Positions 1 to 7,394 of a DNA stretch of 11,136 nt are shown here, piece by piece. A program made the translations under genes and the position numbers. Each line of letters opens with the position of its first letter. Positions within the stretch are counted from its first letter, which is position 1. The notes beneath the pieces are model-generated. The model saw only the letters and a list, made by a program, of their open reading frames with translations, was not told the origin of the DNA and did not search any database. This DNA is from Carthagonibacter metallireducens (GTDB lineage: Bacteria > Gemmatimonadota > Gemmatimonadetes > Palauibacterales > Palauibacteraceae). The stretch lies in contig JAMJQQ010000078.1 in assembly GCA_023554445.1 (NCBI GenBank), positions 1-11,136 of the forward strand. The letters run 5' to 3'.

Positions 1-7
1 GCGGACC

Positions 8-517
8 ATGAACTGGACAGCGATCGGAGCCATCGGCGAGATGCTCGGCGCCGCCGGCGTGATCATCACGCTCATCTACCTGGCCCGTCAGGTGCGCCAG
101 AACACACGCGCCACCCGGCTGTCCACGTCTCATTCCATCGCATCGGCCGCCCGCGACTGGAACCGGCCGCTGCTCAACGACCCGGAGCTCGCCTGGACTT
201 TTCAGGTGGGCACGGAAGACCCGACGAAGCTGGACGAGAAGGAGCATGCCCGGTTCATCGAGCTCTGCTTCTCGCTGTTCCGGATGTTCGAGGACGCGCA
301 CTACCAGTGGCAGAAGGGCGCTCTGGACCCGGACGTGTGGGCCGGGTACGAGAAGCTGTACTCTGCTTACGCCAGGGCTCCGGGATTCCGGGCTTATTGG
401 GAACACCGGAAGCAGACCTTCCGGCCCGAGTTCCAGGCATTCATCGACGGACACGGGGAGCCGGTCGTCCAGACCTGGGGAGCCCTGAATCAGGAGAGCG
501 TGCACCCGGGCAGCTGA
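8..517 (+). CDS. Small membrane-anchored protein of unknown function
   Basis: 169 aa, function not recognised. Residues about 6-26 form one hydrophobic helix (I-G-A-I-G-E-M-L-G-A-A-G-V-I-I-T-L-I-Y-L-A). The basic, polar run R-Q-V-R-Q-N-T-R-A-T-R follows, which suggests a short N-terminal anchor with the rest of the protein cytoplasmic. The remainder is soluble and rich in Trp, Tyr and charged residues (for example F-R-M-F-E-D-A-H-Y-Q-W). This layout, a short helix followed by 'L-A-R-Q-V-R-Q-N-T', recurs in many uncharacterised bacterial proteins of about 150-180 aa that I know only as hypotheticals. The ATG at 8 fits that N-terminus, but the window starts too close to show a ribosome binding site or to exclude an upstream start. 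No catalytic motif is visible. The next gene is on the same strand 135 nt downstream, so it is probably not tightly coupled. Confidence 0.75.
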   Translation: MNWTAIGAIGEMLGAAGVIITLIYLARQVRQNTRATRLSTSHSIASAARDWNRPLLNDPELAWTFQVGTEDPTKLDEKEHARFIELCFSLFRMFEDAHYQWQKGALDPDVWAGYEKLYSAYARAPGFRAYWEHRKQTFRPEFQAFIDGHGEPVVQTWGALNQESVHPGS

Positions 518-652
518 CCGGGACCGCCACTTCGGAACTCGCCACATCAGCAGCGCAAGGAATCGCCGATTCGTCATGGAGTGCCCGGCCGCCTAGGTTG
601 GGTGACCGATCTATGCTCGCCTCTGAGCCCGAACAATGAGCCTGGACTGCAG

Positions 653-2584
653 ATGACATTCCTGTCGACTCCGACATTCGTTTTGGTCTCATCGGTGGCG
701 GCCGTACTGATCGCCGCTGCACCGCTGGCCGCCCAGGAACCCGAGATCGTCGTCACCGAGGAGGACTTCGAGGGCACGCCCGATTACTCCGGTGAGCAGA
801 CGTACTCCCCCTTCGCCGACCGCGATTACCCTGACCAGGTCCTGTTCGGCGACACGCACCTGCACACCGAGCTCTCGCCGGACGCAGGGCTGCTCGGGAC
901 GACCCTCGACCTGCACGACGCCTATCGCTTCGCCCGGGGCGAAACGGTCGTGTCGAACACGGGGCAGCGGGTACAGCTGGTCCGGCCGCTCGATTTCCTC
1001 GCCGTTACCGATCACGCCGAGTACATCGGGCTGGCGACGATGGTACGAGAGGCGGATCCGAACCTGCTCGAAGACGACTTCGGCGCCTGGCTGCACGAAC
1101 GTTTCACGGCGGGCCCTGCCGGCGTAATGGAGGGATTCGGGGCGCTCCTGGTCGACGCGGCGACGGGCACTCCGCGCTTCGATTCTCCAGAGGCGGCCCA
1201 TTCGATCTGGAATATGTTCATCGATGCCGCCGAGACCTACAACGAACCGGGGCGTTTCACGGCGCTCACCGGCTTCGAGTGGACCGTCGGGCCGAACGGA
1301 AACAACCTGCACCGGGTCGTGATCTTCGGAGACGGACCGGAACGGACCGGGCAAGTCCTCCCCTACGGTACCTTCGACACGCAGGATCCCGAGGACCTCT
1401 GGAGATACCTCGAGAGGTACGAAGATTCGACCAATGGCACGGCGATCGCGATCCCGCACAACGGAAATCTGAGCAACGGGCGGATGTTCACGAAAACCGA
1501 CGTGCGCGGGAATCCGATGACCCGCGCCTACGCCGAGGCCCGGAACCGCTGGGAACCGCTGCACGAGATGAGCCAGATCAAGGGAGACGAGGAGACGCAT
1601 CCGTTTCTCTCCCCCGAAGACGAGTTCGCCGACTACGAAACTTGGGACGTCTCGAACCTCGATGGATCGGCTCCGAAGACGAAGGATATGCTCCAGTACG
1701 AGTATGCCCGCTCGGCACTGAGGCTCGGACTCGAACTCGGGGCGGAGCTGGGGGTGAACCCGTACAAGTTCGGGATGAGCGCCGCTTCGGATTCGCATAC
1801 CGGCCTCGCCACGACCCGGGAGGACAACTACTTCGGGAAGTACACGAAGACGGAGCCCTCCCCGATCCGGCACAATAGCGAGGTGATCCCGGCGTCTGAT
1901 CCGGCCCTGCGGGTGATGACCTCGCAGGAGGTGGCATCCGGACTGGTCGCGGTATGGGCTCGTGAAAACACGCGGGACGAGATCCTGGGCGCGATGAAGC
2001 GCAAGGAGGTATACGCCACCACCGGGACACGGATCAGGGTGCGCATGTTCGCGGGCTGGGATTTCGAGCCCGATGACGTCTCGCAGCCCGATTTCGCCTC
2101 CCTGGGCTATGCCCGGGGCGTGCCGATGGGCGGCGACCTGAAAGACGCTCCGTCAGGCACCGCACCGACTTTCCTGATCCGTGCCCTGCGCGACCCGGAC
2201 GGCGCCAACCTCGACCGGATCCAGGTGATCAAGGGCTGGCTGGACGCGAATGGCGAGACGCACGAGCAGGTTTACGATGTTGCGGCCTCGGACGGTCGGT
2301 ATGCGGGTGCCGACGGACGGGTGCGGCAGCCGGTAGGGAGCACCGTCGATGTGGGAGCGGCCACCTACACCAACACGATCGGGGAGCCCTTCCTCGCCGC
2401 TTCCTGGACCGATCCGGAATTCGATCCGGACGAGTCCGCTTTCTATTACGTACGCGTCCTGGAGATTCCTACGCCGCGCTGGACGACGTATGATGCGGCG
2501 TTCTTCGGAATCGAATTGCCTGACACCGTCCCGACCGCGATCCAGGATCGCGCGTATACATCACCGGTCTGGTACACGCCGTAA
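653..2584 (+). CDS. Exported DUF3604 (PHP-like) metallohydrolase
   Basis: 643 aa from the ATG at 653. It belongs to the DUF3604 family, related to the PHP superfamily of metal-dependent phosphoesterases; the substrate is unknown. Visible metal-binding-type motifs are D67-T-H69-L-H71-T, D114-F-L-A-V-T-D120-H121-A-E123-Y, I-P-H269-N-G-N and S-D380-S-H382-T-G. Residues 1-27 look like a Sec signal peptide (hydrophobic core F-V-L-V-S-S-V-A-A-V-L-I-A-A-A, cleavage near P-L-A-A/Q-E), so the enzyme is probably periplasmic. Two oddities: the n-region to residue 27 has no Lys or Arg, and no clear Shine-Dalgarno precedes 653. A GTG at 581 would add 24 residues ahead of the signal peptide, which is less likely. 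The lipoprotein gene starts 28 nt after the stop, suggesting co-transcription. Family call is firm; reaction is not known. Confidence 0.9.
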   Translation: MTFLSTPTFVLVSSVAAVLIAAAPLAAQEPEIVVTEEDFEGTPDYSGEQTYSPFADRDYPDQVLFGDTHLHTELSPDAGLLGTTLDLHDAYRFARGETVVSNTGQRVQLVRPLDFLAVTDHAEYIGLATMVREADPNLLEDDFGAWLHERFTAGPAGVMEGFGALLVDAATGTPRFDSPEAAHSIWNMFIDAAETYNEPGRFTALTGFEWTVGPNGNNLHRVVIFGDGPERTGQVLPYGTFDTQDPEDLWRYLERYEDSTNGTAIAIPHNGNLSNGRMFTKTDVRGNPMTRAYAEARNRWEPLHEMSQIKGDEETHPFLSPEDEFADYETWDVSNLDGSAPKTKDMLQYEYARSALRLGLELGAELGVNPYKFGMSAASDSHTGLATTREDNYFGKYTKTEPSPIRHNSEVIPASDPALRVMTSQEVASGLVAVWARENTRDEILGAMKRKEVYATTGTRIRVRMFAGWDFEPDDVSQPDFASLGYARGVPMGGDLKDAPSGTAPTFLIRALRDPDGANLDRIQVIKGWLDANGETHEQVYDVAASDGRYAGADGRVRQPVGSTVDVGAATYTNTIGEPFLAASWTDPEFDPDESAFYYVRVLEIPTPRWTTYDAAFFGIELPDTVPTAIQDRAYTSPVWYTP

Positions 2585-2600
2585 TGAGAATTCGAACCAC

Positions 2601-2608
2601 GAGGAGGT
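2601..2608 (+). promoter_or_regulatory. Shine-Dalgarno of the DUF4136 lipoprotein gene
   Basis: GAGGAGGT is close to the full anti-16S complement and is the strongest ribosome binding site in the window. It excludes the longer in-frame start at 2349 and places initiation at the tandem ATG-ATG at 2613/2616. It also contrasts with the weak site of the upstream DUF3604 gene, suggesting the lipoprotein is translated more strongly than the enzyme from a shared transcript. Confidence 0.8.
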
Positions 2609-2612
2609 ATCG

Positions 2613-3149
2613 ATGATGCGAAGTATCTCGATGGTGGCGGGCGTCGCCCTGTTGGCGGCTGCCTGCGGCAGCGGAATTTCCACGAGCACCGACTACGATC
2701 CCTCGGCGAGTTTCGCCGGGTATTCGACCTATGACTGGATCGACAGCGAAGGCCACGTGGACGACATCACGAGCAGCCGCATTCGCCAGTCCGTCGACGC
2801 AGCGATGGCGGCCAGGGGCTTCCGGAAGGACACCCGGAATCCGGACCTGGCGATCAGCTATCAGGTTCCCACCCGCGAGCGGACCTCGTTCAACACGATC
2901 AACACCGGCTGGGGCGGCGGCTACGGCTGGGGCGGCTGGGGAATGGGTATGGGCACCACCACCACGACCCAGACCAATTGGACCGAAGGGTCGCTGATCC
3001 TCGCGATGTTCGACACCGGTAGCAAGAACATGGTTTGGACGGGCACCGCCACGACCGATCTGGACGAGAACCGCACCCCACAGGAACGGCAGGAGCTCGT
3101 GGACGAAGCGGTCGGCAAGTTGCTCGAAGGATTCCCGCCGGGAAGCTGA
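2613..3149 (+). CDS. DUF4136 family lipoprotein
   Basis: 178 aa with a type II signal peptide: M-M-R-S-I-S then a hydrophobic stretch and lipobox L-A-A-A-C18, so lipidation at Cys18 and membrane anchoring are expected. The mature N-terminus (T-D-Y-D-P-S-A-S-F-A-G-Y-S-T-Y-D-W) and C-terminal half (W-T-E-G-S-L-I-L-A-M-F-D, V-W-T-G-T-A) match the DUF4136 pattern of small lipoproteins; no enzymatic role is known. Residues 99-114 are a Gly/Trp-rich insert followed by five Thr, probably a flexible loop. A strong Shine-Dalgarno, GAGGAGGT at 2601-2608, serves either the ATG at 2613 or the one at 2616 (spacing 5 or 8 nt after GGAGG). The choice changes one residue. It lies 28 nt behind the DUF3604 gene and is probably co-transcribed. 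Confidence 0.9.
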   Translation: MMRSISMVAGVALLAAACGSGISTSTDYDPSASFAGYSTYDWIDSEGHVDDITSSRIRQSVDAAMAARGFRKDTRNPDLAISYQVPTRERTSFNTINTGWGGGYGWGGWGMGMGTTTTTQTNWTEGSLILAMFDTGSKNMVWTGTATTDLDENRTPQERQELVDEAVGKLLEGFPPGS

Positions 3150-3168
3150 CCACCTGATTCGAGCCTCA

Positions 3169-3203
3169 AGCGGGGGGGCGTCCATTTCAGGTCGCCTCCC
3201 GCT
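3169..3203. terminator. Candidate bidirectional hairpin terminator
   Basis: The hairpin lies in the 68-nt gap between the convergent DUF4136 lipoprotein gene (+) and kinase gene (-). The left arm 3169-3180 pairs with the right arm 3193-3203: 11 pairs including one G-U and one bulged G, around a 12-nt loop. No T-tract follows on either strand, so it is not a classical intrinsic terminator. It may act with Rho or only stabilise the 3' end. The position between convergent genes is the main support. Confidence 0.45.
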
Positions 3204-3217
3204 CGTCGCATCCGGGC

Positions 3218-6046
3218 TCAGCGCTCCTCCGTCAGCCCTCCCGTTTTCCAGACCACCGTCCCGCCGGTTCCCCCTACCATGACGAACTGCTCTCCACTCG
3301 GGTGGACCGCGTGGTTGCGATTGTAGTGGTCCCGGTAAGGTCCTAACCGGAACAGCGGCTCTCGGTCGATTACGGAGATTCGTGGGCCTTCGACCTGCAC
3401 CTCCGCCGCCACGATCTTACCGGCTTCCACCCCCGAGAATGCCCGGTAGAAGATCTCGCGTCCGTCACCCGACCAGGTCGATTTTTCGGCTCCGCCTGTG
3501 GACACGACGGTGGGGGGGCCCATGTCGGGATACGAACGAACGTAGATCCGACCGGTACCGGTCTCCAGCGATGTGTACGCCAGCCAGCGACCATCCGGTG
3601 AGAGGTCCGGGTCCGTTACGAACACGTCCGTATCGAGCAGAACCGTAGGATCGGTCTCGCCTCCAGGCTCCGCTCGATATATCCGACCGTTCGAGAAGAA
3701 CAGGACTTCGGTTGAATCCGGCGTGAAAGCCAGTTGCCAGAGATCATCCTCACCCGAGAGGATCATCCTCGCGGAGCCGGTTCCGTCGGCGGCCCGCACG
3801 AAGAGATCCGCCGTCCCGTCGCCTCCCTCGGCAATGGCGGAGTAACCTATCAGGGTACCGTCCGGACTCCACGCGGGATCCGAGCTCGGACCCTCGAAGC
3901 TCAAGCGCTGCGCGGTCCCCGAGGCAAACGAATAGACCCAGACATCGCCGCGCCACTCGGTTCCGTCGTTGACGATGAACGCGAGCCGGTCGCCCGACGG
4001 AGAGTACCTTGGCACCTGTACCCGCGAGCCTCCACCGACGGTATACAACGTTCTCGCCTGGCCCGCCCGATCGACCAGCACGAGTCGGTCGCTGCCTGCC
4101 GGTCCGAACAGGTAGGCGATCGACCCGGTTCTGGACATCGAGAACATCGCCGTGCCCCCGACGCGCGCCACGTCCTCGGCGATCGTCCTGGGGTTGCCGA
4201 CGAAGGCGAGGGCTTCGGGGTCGAAGGTATGCGTGACAACCCGGCCGTCAGGCGTTACGTAGACCACCCTTCCGTCAGCAGTGGACTGCGCCGACGTCCC
4301 GGGGACGAGACGTGCGATCTCACCCGTCTCGAGCGAGACCGCTGCGAGCCGCGTTTCGATGAGATCGTTGACGATCGTGAACAGGACGAATTCCCCGCCG
4401 GGAAGATGATGGGGGAGGTAATGCTGAATTTCCCTCAGCGTTCGATCGGTGGAGGTCAATCTCTCCGACTCGCCTCCGCTCGCGGGAACGCGGAACAGCC
4501 CGACGAATCCGATCTGCTCGGCCCGGTCGGAGGCCGTGTACACGATCGTGCCATCTTCTCCCCAGCTGCCGCCCCAGTACTGGGGCGCGGCCGCGATCGT
4601 CACCGGGGAGCCTCCGTCCAGAGGTACGCGCTTCAGCAGCCCCTCGGCGTGAAACCCGATCTCCTCGCCGTCCGGCGAGAAGAACATCGGCCCCGACGTC
4701 CCTTCCGTTCCCGGAATCCTGCGCCAGTCGCGGGAGTCGATAGCCCGCTGGTAGAGGACGGACTCCAGTTCCGTATTCACGAGAGCCACGAGGCGGCGGC
4801 CATCGGGAGAGAGGGCGAGCCCGTCGCGAAACGACATCGTCGAATCGGGAGGGCTCAGACTGAACTCCGCGACCGGACTCTCGGCCGCGGGCTTCATTGG
4901 ACGCATCCAGCCCCACACTGCGGCGAGGGCGGCCATGGCCGCGAAGCCCAGCACCCACGGGCTGACACCGACCCGGGATCGCCGCTCGCCGGCGCGTGCG
5001 GCGGGATCTCTGGTCGAGAACCGCGGGTCTGCCAGAGCGGCGGCGAATTCCCGGGCACTGCCGAATCGGTCCGCCGGAAGCTTCGAGAGGGCTTTCGCCG
5101 TGGCCGCCGCCACGTTCGAGGGCACCGATCGGCGTCGATCCGTCACCGGCTCGACCTCTCCCGTGACGATCGACTGCATCACCTCGCGGGATGATGCACC
5201 CGCGTGCGGCGTCGTGCCGGCCAGCATTTCGTAGAGCACACAGGCGAGGGAATAGACGTCGCTCTTCGGCGTGAGCTCCTGTTCCGCCGTCGCCTGTTCC
5301 GGGCTCATGTAGTGCGGGGTGCCGAGAGAGAGTCCTACCTCGGTGGTCCGCTGCGTGCCGCCCGGCCCGAGCGGCAGCGCGATCCCGAAGTCCGCCAGCA
5401 TCGGGCGCCCCTCGTGCAGCAGGATGTTGCCGGGTTTGATGTCCCGGTGCAGCACGCCGTGCCGATGCGCGTAGTCGAGCGCGTCCGCGATCTCCCGCGT
5501 GATCCGGACGGCCTCTTCGACACCGAGCTGTTTCTCGGCGTCGAGCCGGTCCCGGAGGGTGTCGTCCTCGACGTACGGCATCACGTAGTAGAGGAGTCCC
5601 TCCGCCTCGCCGGAATCGAACAGCGGCAGGATGTGAGGATGCTGCAGCCGGGCCATGGTCCGCATTTCCCGGAAGAACCGCTCGGGTCCGAGGAAGGCCG
5701 CGAGCTCGGGACGAAGCACCTTCACCGCGACCGGCCGCTCGTGCTTCAAGTCATCGGCCAGGTAGACGGTCGCCATTCCGCCACGGGCGATCTCGCGCAC
5801 GATCCGGAAGCGACCCAGCTCGTCGCCCGGCTCGAAGTGGAGCCCGGCCACCGCACCGGGACCGGTCATCGTCTCGCTCAGATCGTCGAAGCGACCACCG
5901 CTTTCGTGCGCCTGCAGCAGCGATCGGACCTCGTCCGCGAGGCCCTCGTCACCGATGGATGAGAGGAATGCCTCGCGCTCCGCGCCTTCCAGGCGCGAGG
6001 CCTCGTCGAAGAACTCCGATATGCGCTCCCAATCGTCCCCGATCAT
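3218..6046 (-). CDS. Membrane Ser/Thr protein kinase with extracytoplasmic propeller
   Basis: 942 aa. Residues 1-50 are a small acidic helical region common at the start of such kinases (D-W-E-R-I-S-E-F-F-D ... E-V-R-S-L-L-Q-A-H-E). The Hanks-type kinase domain spans about 78-335: Gly loop A-R-G-G-M-A-T-V (87-94), V-A-V-K109, E127 in helix C, catalytic H200-R-D202-I-K204-P-G-N207, D219-F-G and S-P-E250. All key residues are present, so it should be active. The activation segment has T231, T234 and T235. One transmembrane helix (about 364-381) follows. Residues 390-942 form a TolB/PD40-type beta-propeller with repeated S-P-D-G motifs (for example 413-416 and 457-460), probably extracytoplasmic and a likely sensor. 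Its ATG overlaps the sigma gene stop (ATGA, 6046-6043), implying translational coupling. The sigma factor is the obvious candidate substrate (inference). Confidence 0.93.
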   Translation of the reverse strand: MIGDDWERISEFFDEASRLEGAEREAFLSSIGDEGLADEVRSLLQAHESGGRFDDLSETMTGPGAVAGLHFEPGDELGRFRIVREIARGGMATVYLADDLKHERPVAVKVLRPELAAFLGPERFFREMRTMARLQHPHILPLFDSGEAEGLLYYVMPYVEDDTLRDRLDAEKQLGVEEAVRITREIADALDYAHRHGVLHRDIKPGNILLHEGRPMLADFGIALPLGPGGTQRTTEVGLSLGTPHYMSPEQATAEQELTPKSDVYSLACVLYEMLAGTTPHAGASSREVMQSIVTGEVEPVTDRRRSVPSNVAAATAKALSKLPADRFGSAREFAAALADPRFSTRDPAARAGERRSRVGVSPWVLGFAAMAALAAVWGWMRPMKPAAESPVAEFSLSPPDSTMSFRDGLALSPDGRRLVALVNTELESVLYQRAIDSRDWRRIPGTEGTSGPMFFSPDGEEIGFHAEGLLKRVPLDGGSPVTIAAAPQYWGGSWGEDGTIVYTASDRAEQIGFVGLFRVPASGGESERLTSTDRTLREIQHYLPHHLPGGEFVLFTIVNDLIETRLAAVSLETGEIARLVPGTSAQSTADGRVVYVTPDGRVVTHTFDPEALAFVGNPRTIAEDVARVGGTAMFSMSRTGSIAYLFGPAGSDRLVLVDRAGQARTLYTVGGGSRVQVPRYSPSGDRLAFIVNDGTEWRGDVWVYSFASGTAQRLSFEGPSSDPAWSPDGTLIGYSAIAEGGDGTADLFVRAADGTGSARMILSGEDDLWQLAFTPDSTEVLFFSNGRIYRAEPGGETDPTVLLDTDVFVTDPDLSPDGRWLAYTSLETGTGRIYVRSYPDMGPPTVVSTGGAEKSTWSGDGREIFYRAFSGVEAGKIVAAEVQVEGPRISVIDREPLFRLGPYRDHYNRNHAVHPSGEQFVMVGGTGGTVVWKTGGLTEER

Positions 6047-6633
6047 CCCGTCAGCTCGCGGTTGAGCCAGGCCCGGGCGACCTGCCAGTCACGCTTCACC
6101 GTCGCTACCGAGATGTCGAGCGATTCGGCCGTCTCTTCCACAGACAGGCCTCCGAAGAAGCGGCATTCCACCACCCGGGCCTGCCGTTCGGAAATCCCCG
6201 CCAGTTTCTCGAGCGCCCGGTCGAGGTCGATCAGCGACTCGATCTCGACCCGCGCCACGGCTTCGCTGCTCACATCCTGAGGCGAAAGCTCGACCTTCTC
6301 GCCCTTTCGCTTCAGGGCCTGACGTTGCTTGGCGTAGTCGATCAGCACCTGTCGCATCAGCCGGGCCGATAGCGCGTAGAAGTGGCCGCGGTCGTTGAGT
6401 TCGATCCGGTCGAGGTCGGCGAATTTCGCGAACGCCTCATGCACGAGCCCGGTGGTCTGAAGGGTCTGACCGGGCTTCTCCCGTCCCAGCTGCCGATGAG
6501 CGATCTGCTGGAGCTCATCGTACACGAGGGGAGCGAGCTCGTGCATGGCCGCCTCATCGCCTGAGCGATGGGCACGCAGGAGCGCGGTGATGTCGTTCCG
6601 GGGCCGTCGGCCCGACGGGTCGCTGTCGATCAT
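6043..6633 (-). CDS. ECF sigma factor, kinase-linked (Sig-70_X6-like)
   Basis: 196 aa from the ATG at 6633. The reading frame stays open further upstream, but that extension has no sigma homology. A GGA-containing stretch (G-G-A-A-A-G-A) sits directly before the ATG. Region 2 spans about 30-110 (L-V-Y-D-E-L-Q-Q-I-A ... F-Y-A-L-S-A-R-L-M-R-Q-V-L-I-D-Y-A). Region 4 spans about 136-194 with a helix-turn-helix L-S-V-E-E-T-A-E-S-L-D-I-S-V-A-T-V-K-R. The pattern L-V-H-E-A-F and the whole layout match the sigma factors usually annotated as TIGR02999 (Sig-70_X6), often found beside Ser/Thr kinases. In region 2.2, Q59-T60-T61-G62 occupies the place of the acidic DAED-type motif of most ECF factors. 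No anti-sigma factor is encoded nearby; the kinase takes that position. It should direct core RNA polymerase to an unidentified promoter set. Confidence 0.9.
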   Translation of the reverse strand: MIDSDPSGRRPRNDITALLRAHRSGDEAAMHELAPLVYDELQQIAHRQLGREKPGQTLQTTGLVHEAFAKFADLDRIELNDRGHFYALSARLMRQVLIDYAKQRQALKRKGEKVELSPQDVSSEAVARVEIESLIDLDRALEKLAGISERQARVVECRFFGGLSVEETAESLDISVATVKRDWQVARAWLNRELTG

Positions 6634-6691
6634 TCTTTCCGTGTTCGCCGGTTCGAACGGATCCGGCCGGGTTGGCTTTCCATGTCGCCCC

Positions 6692-6721
6692 ACTATGTCT
6701 GGAACTGCCCTCGCCTGACAA
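6692..6721 (-). promoter_or_regulatory. Predicted sigma70-type promoter of the sigma/kinase operon
   Basis: On the minus strand TTGTCA (6721-6716) is followed after 18 nt by CATAGT (6697-6692), 5/6 and 4/6 matches to the housekeeping hexamers. Transcription would start near 6685, about 50 nt before the sigma start codon. This implies basal housekeeping transcription of the operon, with the control applied to sigma activity. It is the best promoter-like match I found, judged by eye only. Confidence 0.5.
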
Positions 6722-6726
6722 GCGCT

Positions 6727-6736
6727 GAAGTACTTC
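6727..6736. promoter_or_regulatory. Perfect 10-nt palindrome upstream of the sigma promoter
   Basis: GAAGTACTTC is a perfect inverted repeat 5 nt upstream of the predicted -35 box of the sigma/kinase operon and within the divergent region shared with the lipoprotein gene at 6869. The placement suits a dimeric activator or repressor. A 10-nt palindrome is expected roughly ten times by chance in a window of this length, so only its position argues for function. Confidence 0.2.
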
Positions 6737-6868
6737 TCCAGGCAACCGAGCCGGGACTCGTGAGCCCTGTTTCCGAAGTTCCTCGCCTTTCCCTGTGAGG
6801 CCACGGAGCGAGGAGCCGACGACGCTCGAGCGGGGCCAACGAAACACGTCGGCAGGAGAGGATCGAAA

Positions 6869-7258
6869 ATGAGACAGGCATTCGCACTTCCGACTCTGGC
6901 GATCTCCGCGGTGTTCGCACTCTCGGCCTGCGGCGGTGACGATCTGACCGGCCCGACCGCACAGACGGGAGCGTCTCGTGCCTCCGAGTCGGCGGACCCC
7001 GTCTCGATCGATGTCGCGGTCCGGACCACCGGTGAAGGGCTCGACGCGGACGGGTACACGCTGGGAGTCGACGGGAAGTTCTACGAGGTCGGAATCCAGG
7101 AGCTGCGAACGATCGACGGGCTGGCTGCAGGCTCGCATACGCTGTGGCTGGCCGGCGTCGCCGACAACTGCGAGGTCTCGGGTCCGGCGATCCTGAGGTT
7201 CGATATCGCGTCGGGTGGCGCCGCGCAGGCGGACTTCAGCGTTGAGTGCAGAGACTGA
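6869..7258 (+). CDS. Small lipoprotein with PEGA/Ig-like C-terminal domain
   Basis: 129 aa. A type II signal peptide ends in lipobox A-L-S-A-C21, followed by G-G-D-D and a Thr/Ser/Ala-rich linker to about residue 44. Residues 45-127 look like one small beta-sandwich: D-G-Y-T-L-G-V-D-G, D-G-L-A-A-G-S-H-T-L-W-L-A-G-V, N-C101 and F-S-V-E-C127. C101 and C127 could form a disulfide. This repeat style, with G-L-A-A-G-S-H and paired Cys, is common in extracytoplasmic proteins of Gemmatimonadota. It is probably a surface or periplasmic binding or adhesion module, not an enzyme. The Shine-Dalgarno AGGAGAGG (6854-6861) lies 7 nt before the ATG. The gene diverges from the sigma gene, with 235 nt between them. 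Whether it is a target of that sigma factor is an open question. Confidence 0.85.
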   Translation: MRQAFALPTLAISAVFALSACGGDDLTGPTAQTGASRASESADPVSIDVAVRTTGEGLDADGYTLGVDGKFYEVGIQELRTIDGLAAGSHTLWLAGVADNCEVSGPAILRFDIASGGAAQADFSVECRD

Positions 7259-7284
7259 AAGCGGCCCCGCCCGTGGCTTCGTTT

Positions 7285-7316
7285 CGGGCTCCCGGACAGG
7301 CCGGTCCGGGAGCCTG
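7285..7316. terminator. Strong hairpin between convergent genes
   Basis: GGCTCCCGGAC (7287-7297) pairs perfectly with GTCCGGGAGCC (7304-7314) around a 6-nt loop; a G-U and a C-G pair extend it to 7285-7316. It lies between the lipoprotein gene (+, ends 7258) and the FAD monooxygenase gene (-, ends 7357). A second, weak 6-nt inverted repeat (7316-7321 with 7339-7344) follows. No T-tract is present on either strand, so the terminator call rests on stem strength and location. Confidence 0.55.
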
Positions 7317-7351
7317 GCCCGAGGCATAGAGGGCGAGGCGGGCCGGCGGGT

Positions 7352-7394
7352 GAACGCTACATCCCACCGACAGCCGCGGCCGCCGTCGGAGGCG
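7352..7394. repeat. Imperfect direct repeat, copy A (3' end of monooxygenase gene)
   Basis: 43 nt covering the last codons, the stop and 5 nt beyond the end of the FAD monooxygenase gene. It aligns with copy B (10549-10590) at 34 of 42 positions with one 1-nt gap. The best blocks are GAACGCYACATCCC and CCGCCGNNGGAGGCG. The match continues past the stop codon, which argues for shared DNA ancestry and not just similar Ala-rich protein ends. GGGCCGG also occurs just outside both copies (7340-7346 and 10533-10539), at slightly different spacing. Confidence 0.5.

Noticed and set aside
581..652. GTG start adding 24 residues to the DUF3604 protein
   Set aside because: It would bury the signal peptide behind a Pro/Gly-rich stretch and has no properly spaced ribosome binding site.
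689..1873. 394-codon open frame on the minus strand opposite the DUF3604 gene
   Set aside because: No recognisable domain; long antisense frames are expected in GC-rich coding DNA, and the plus-strand gene has clear motifs.
3734..5194. 486-codon plus-strand frame opposite the kinase gene
   Set aside because: Arg/Gly/Pro-rich shadow without a domain or ribosome binding site; the kinase frame is intact throughout.
6701..6705. GGAAC as a possible -35 element of an ECF promoter for the lipoprotein gene at 6869
   Set aside because: No CGTC-like -10 element at 16-17 nt, and it lies more than 160 nt from the start codon.
6823..6832. Perfect palindrome CGCTCGAGCG before the lipoprotein gene
   Set aside because: Palindromes of 10 nt are expected several times by chance in this GC-rich window; no other support.
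6634..7059. N-terminal extension of the sigma factor to 338 aa
   Set aside because: The added residues have no sigma homology, overlap the divergent lipoprotein gene and would include the predicted promoter of the operon.
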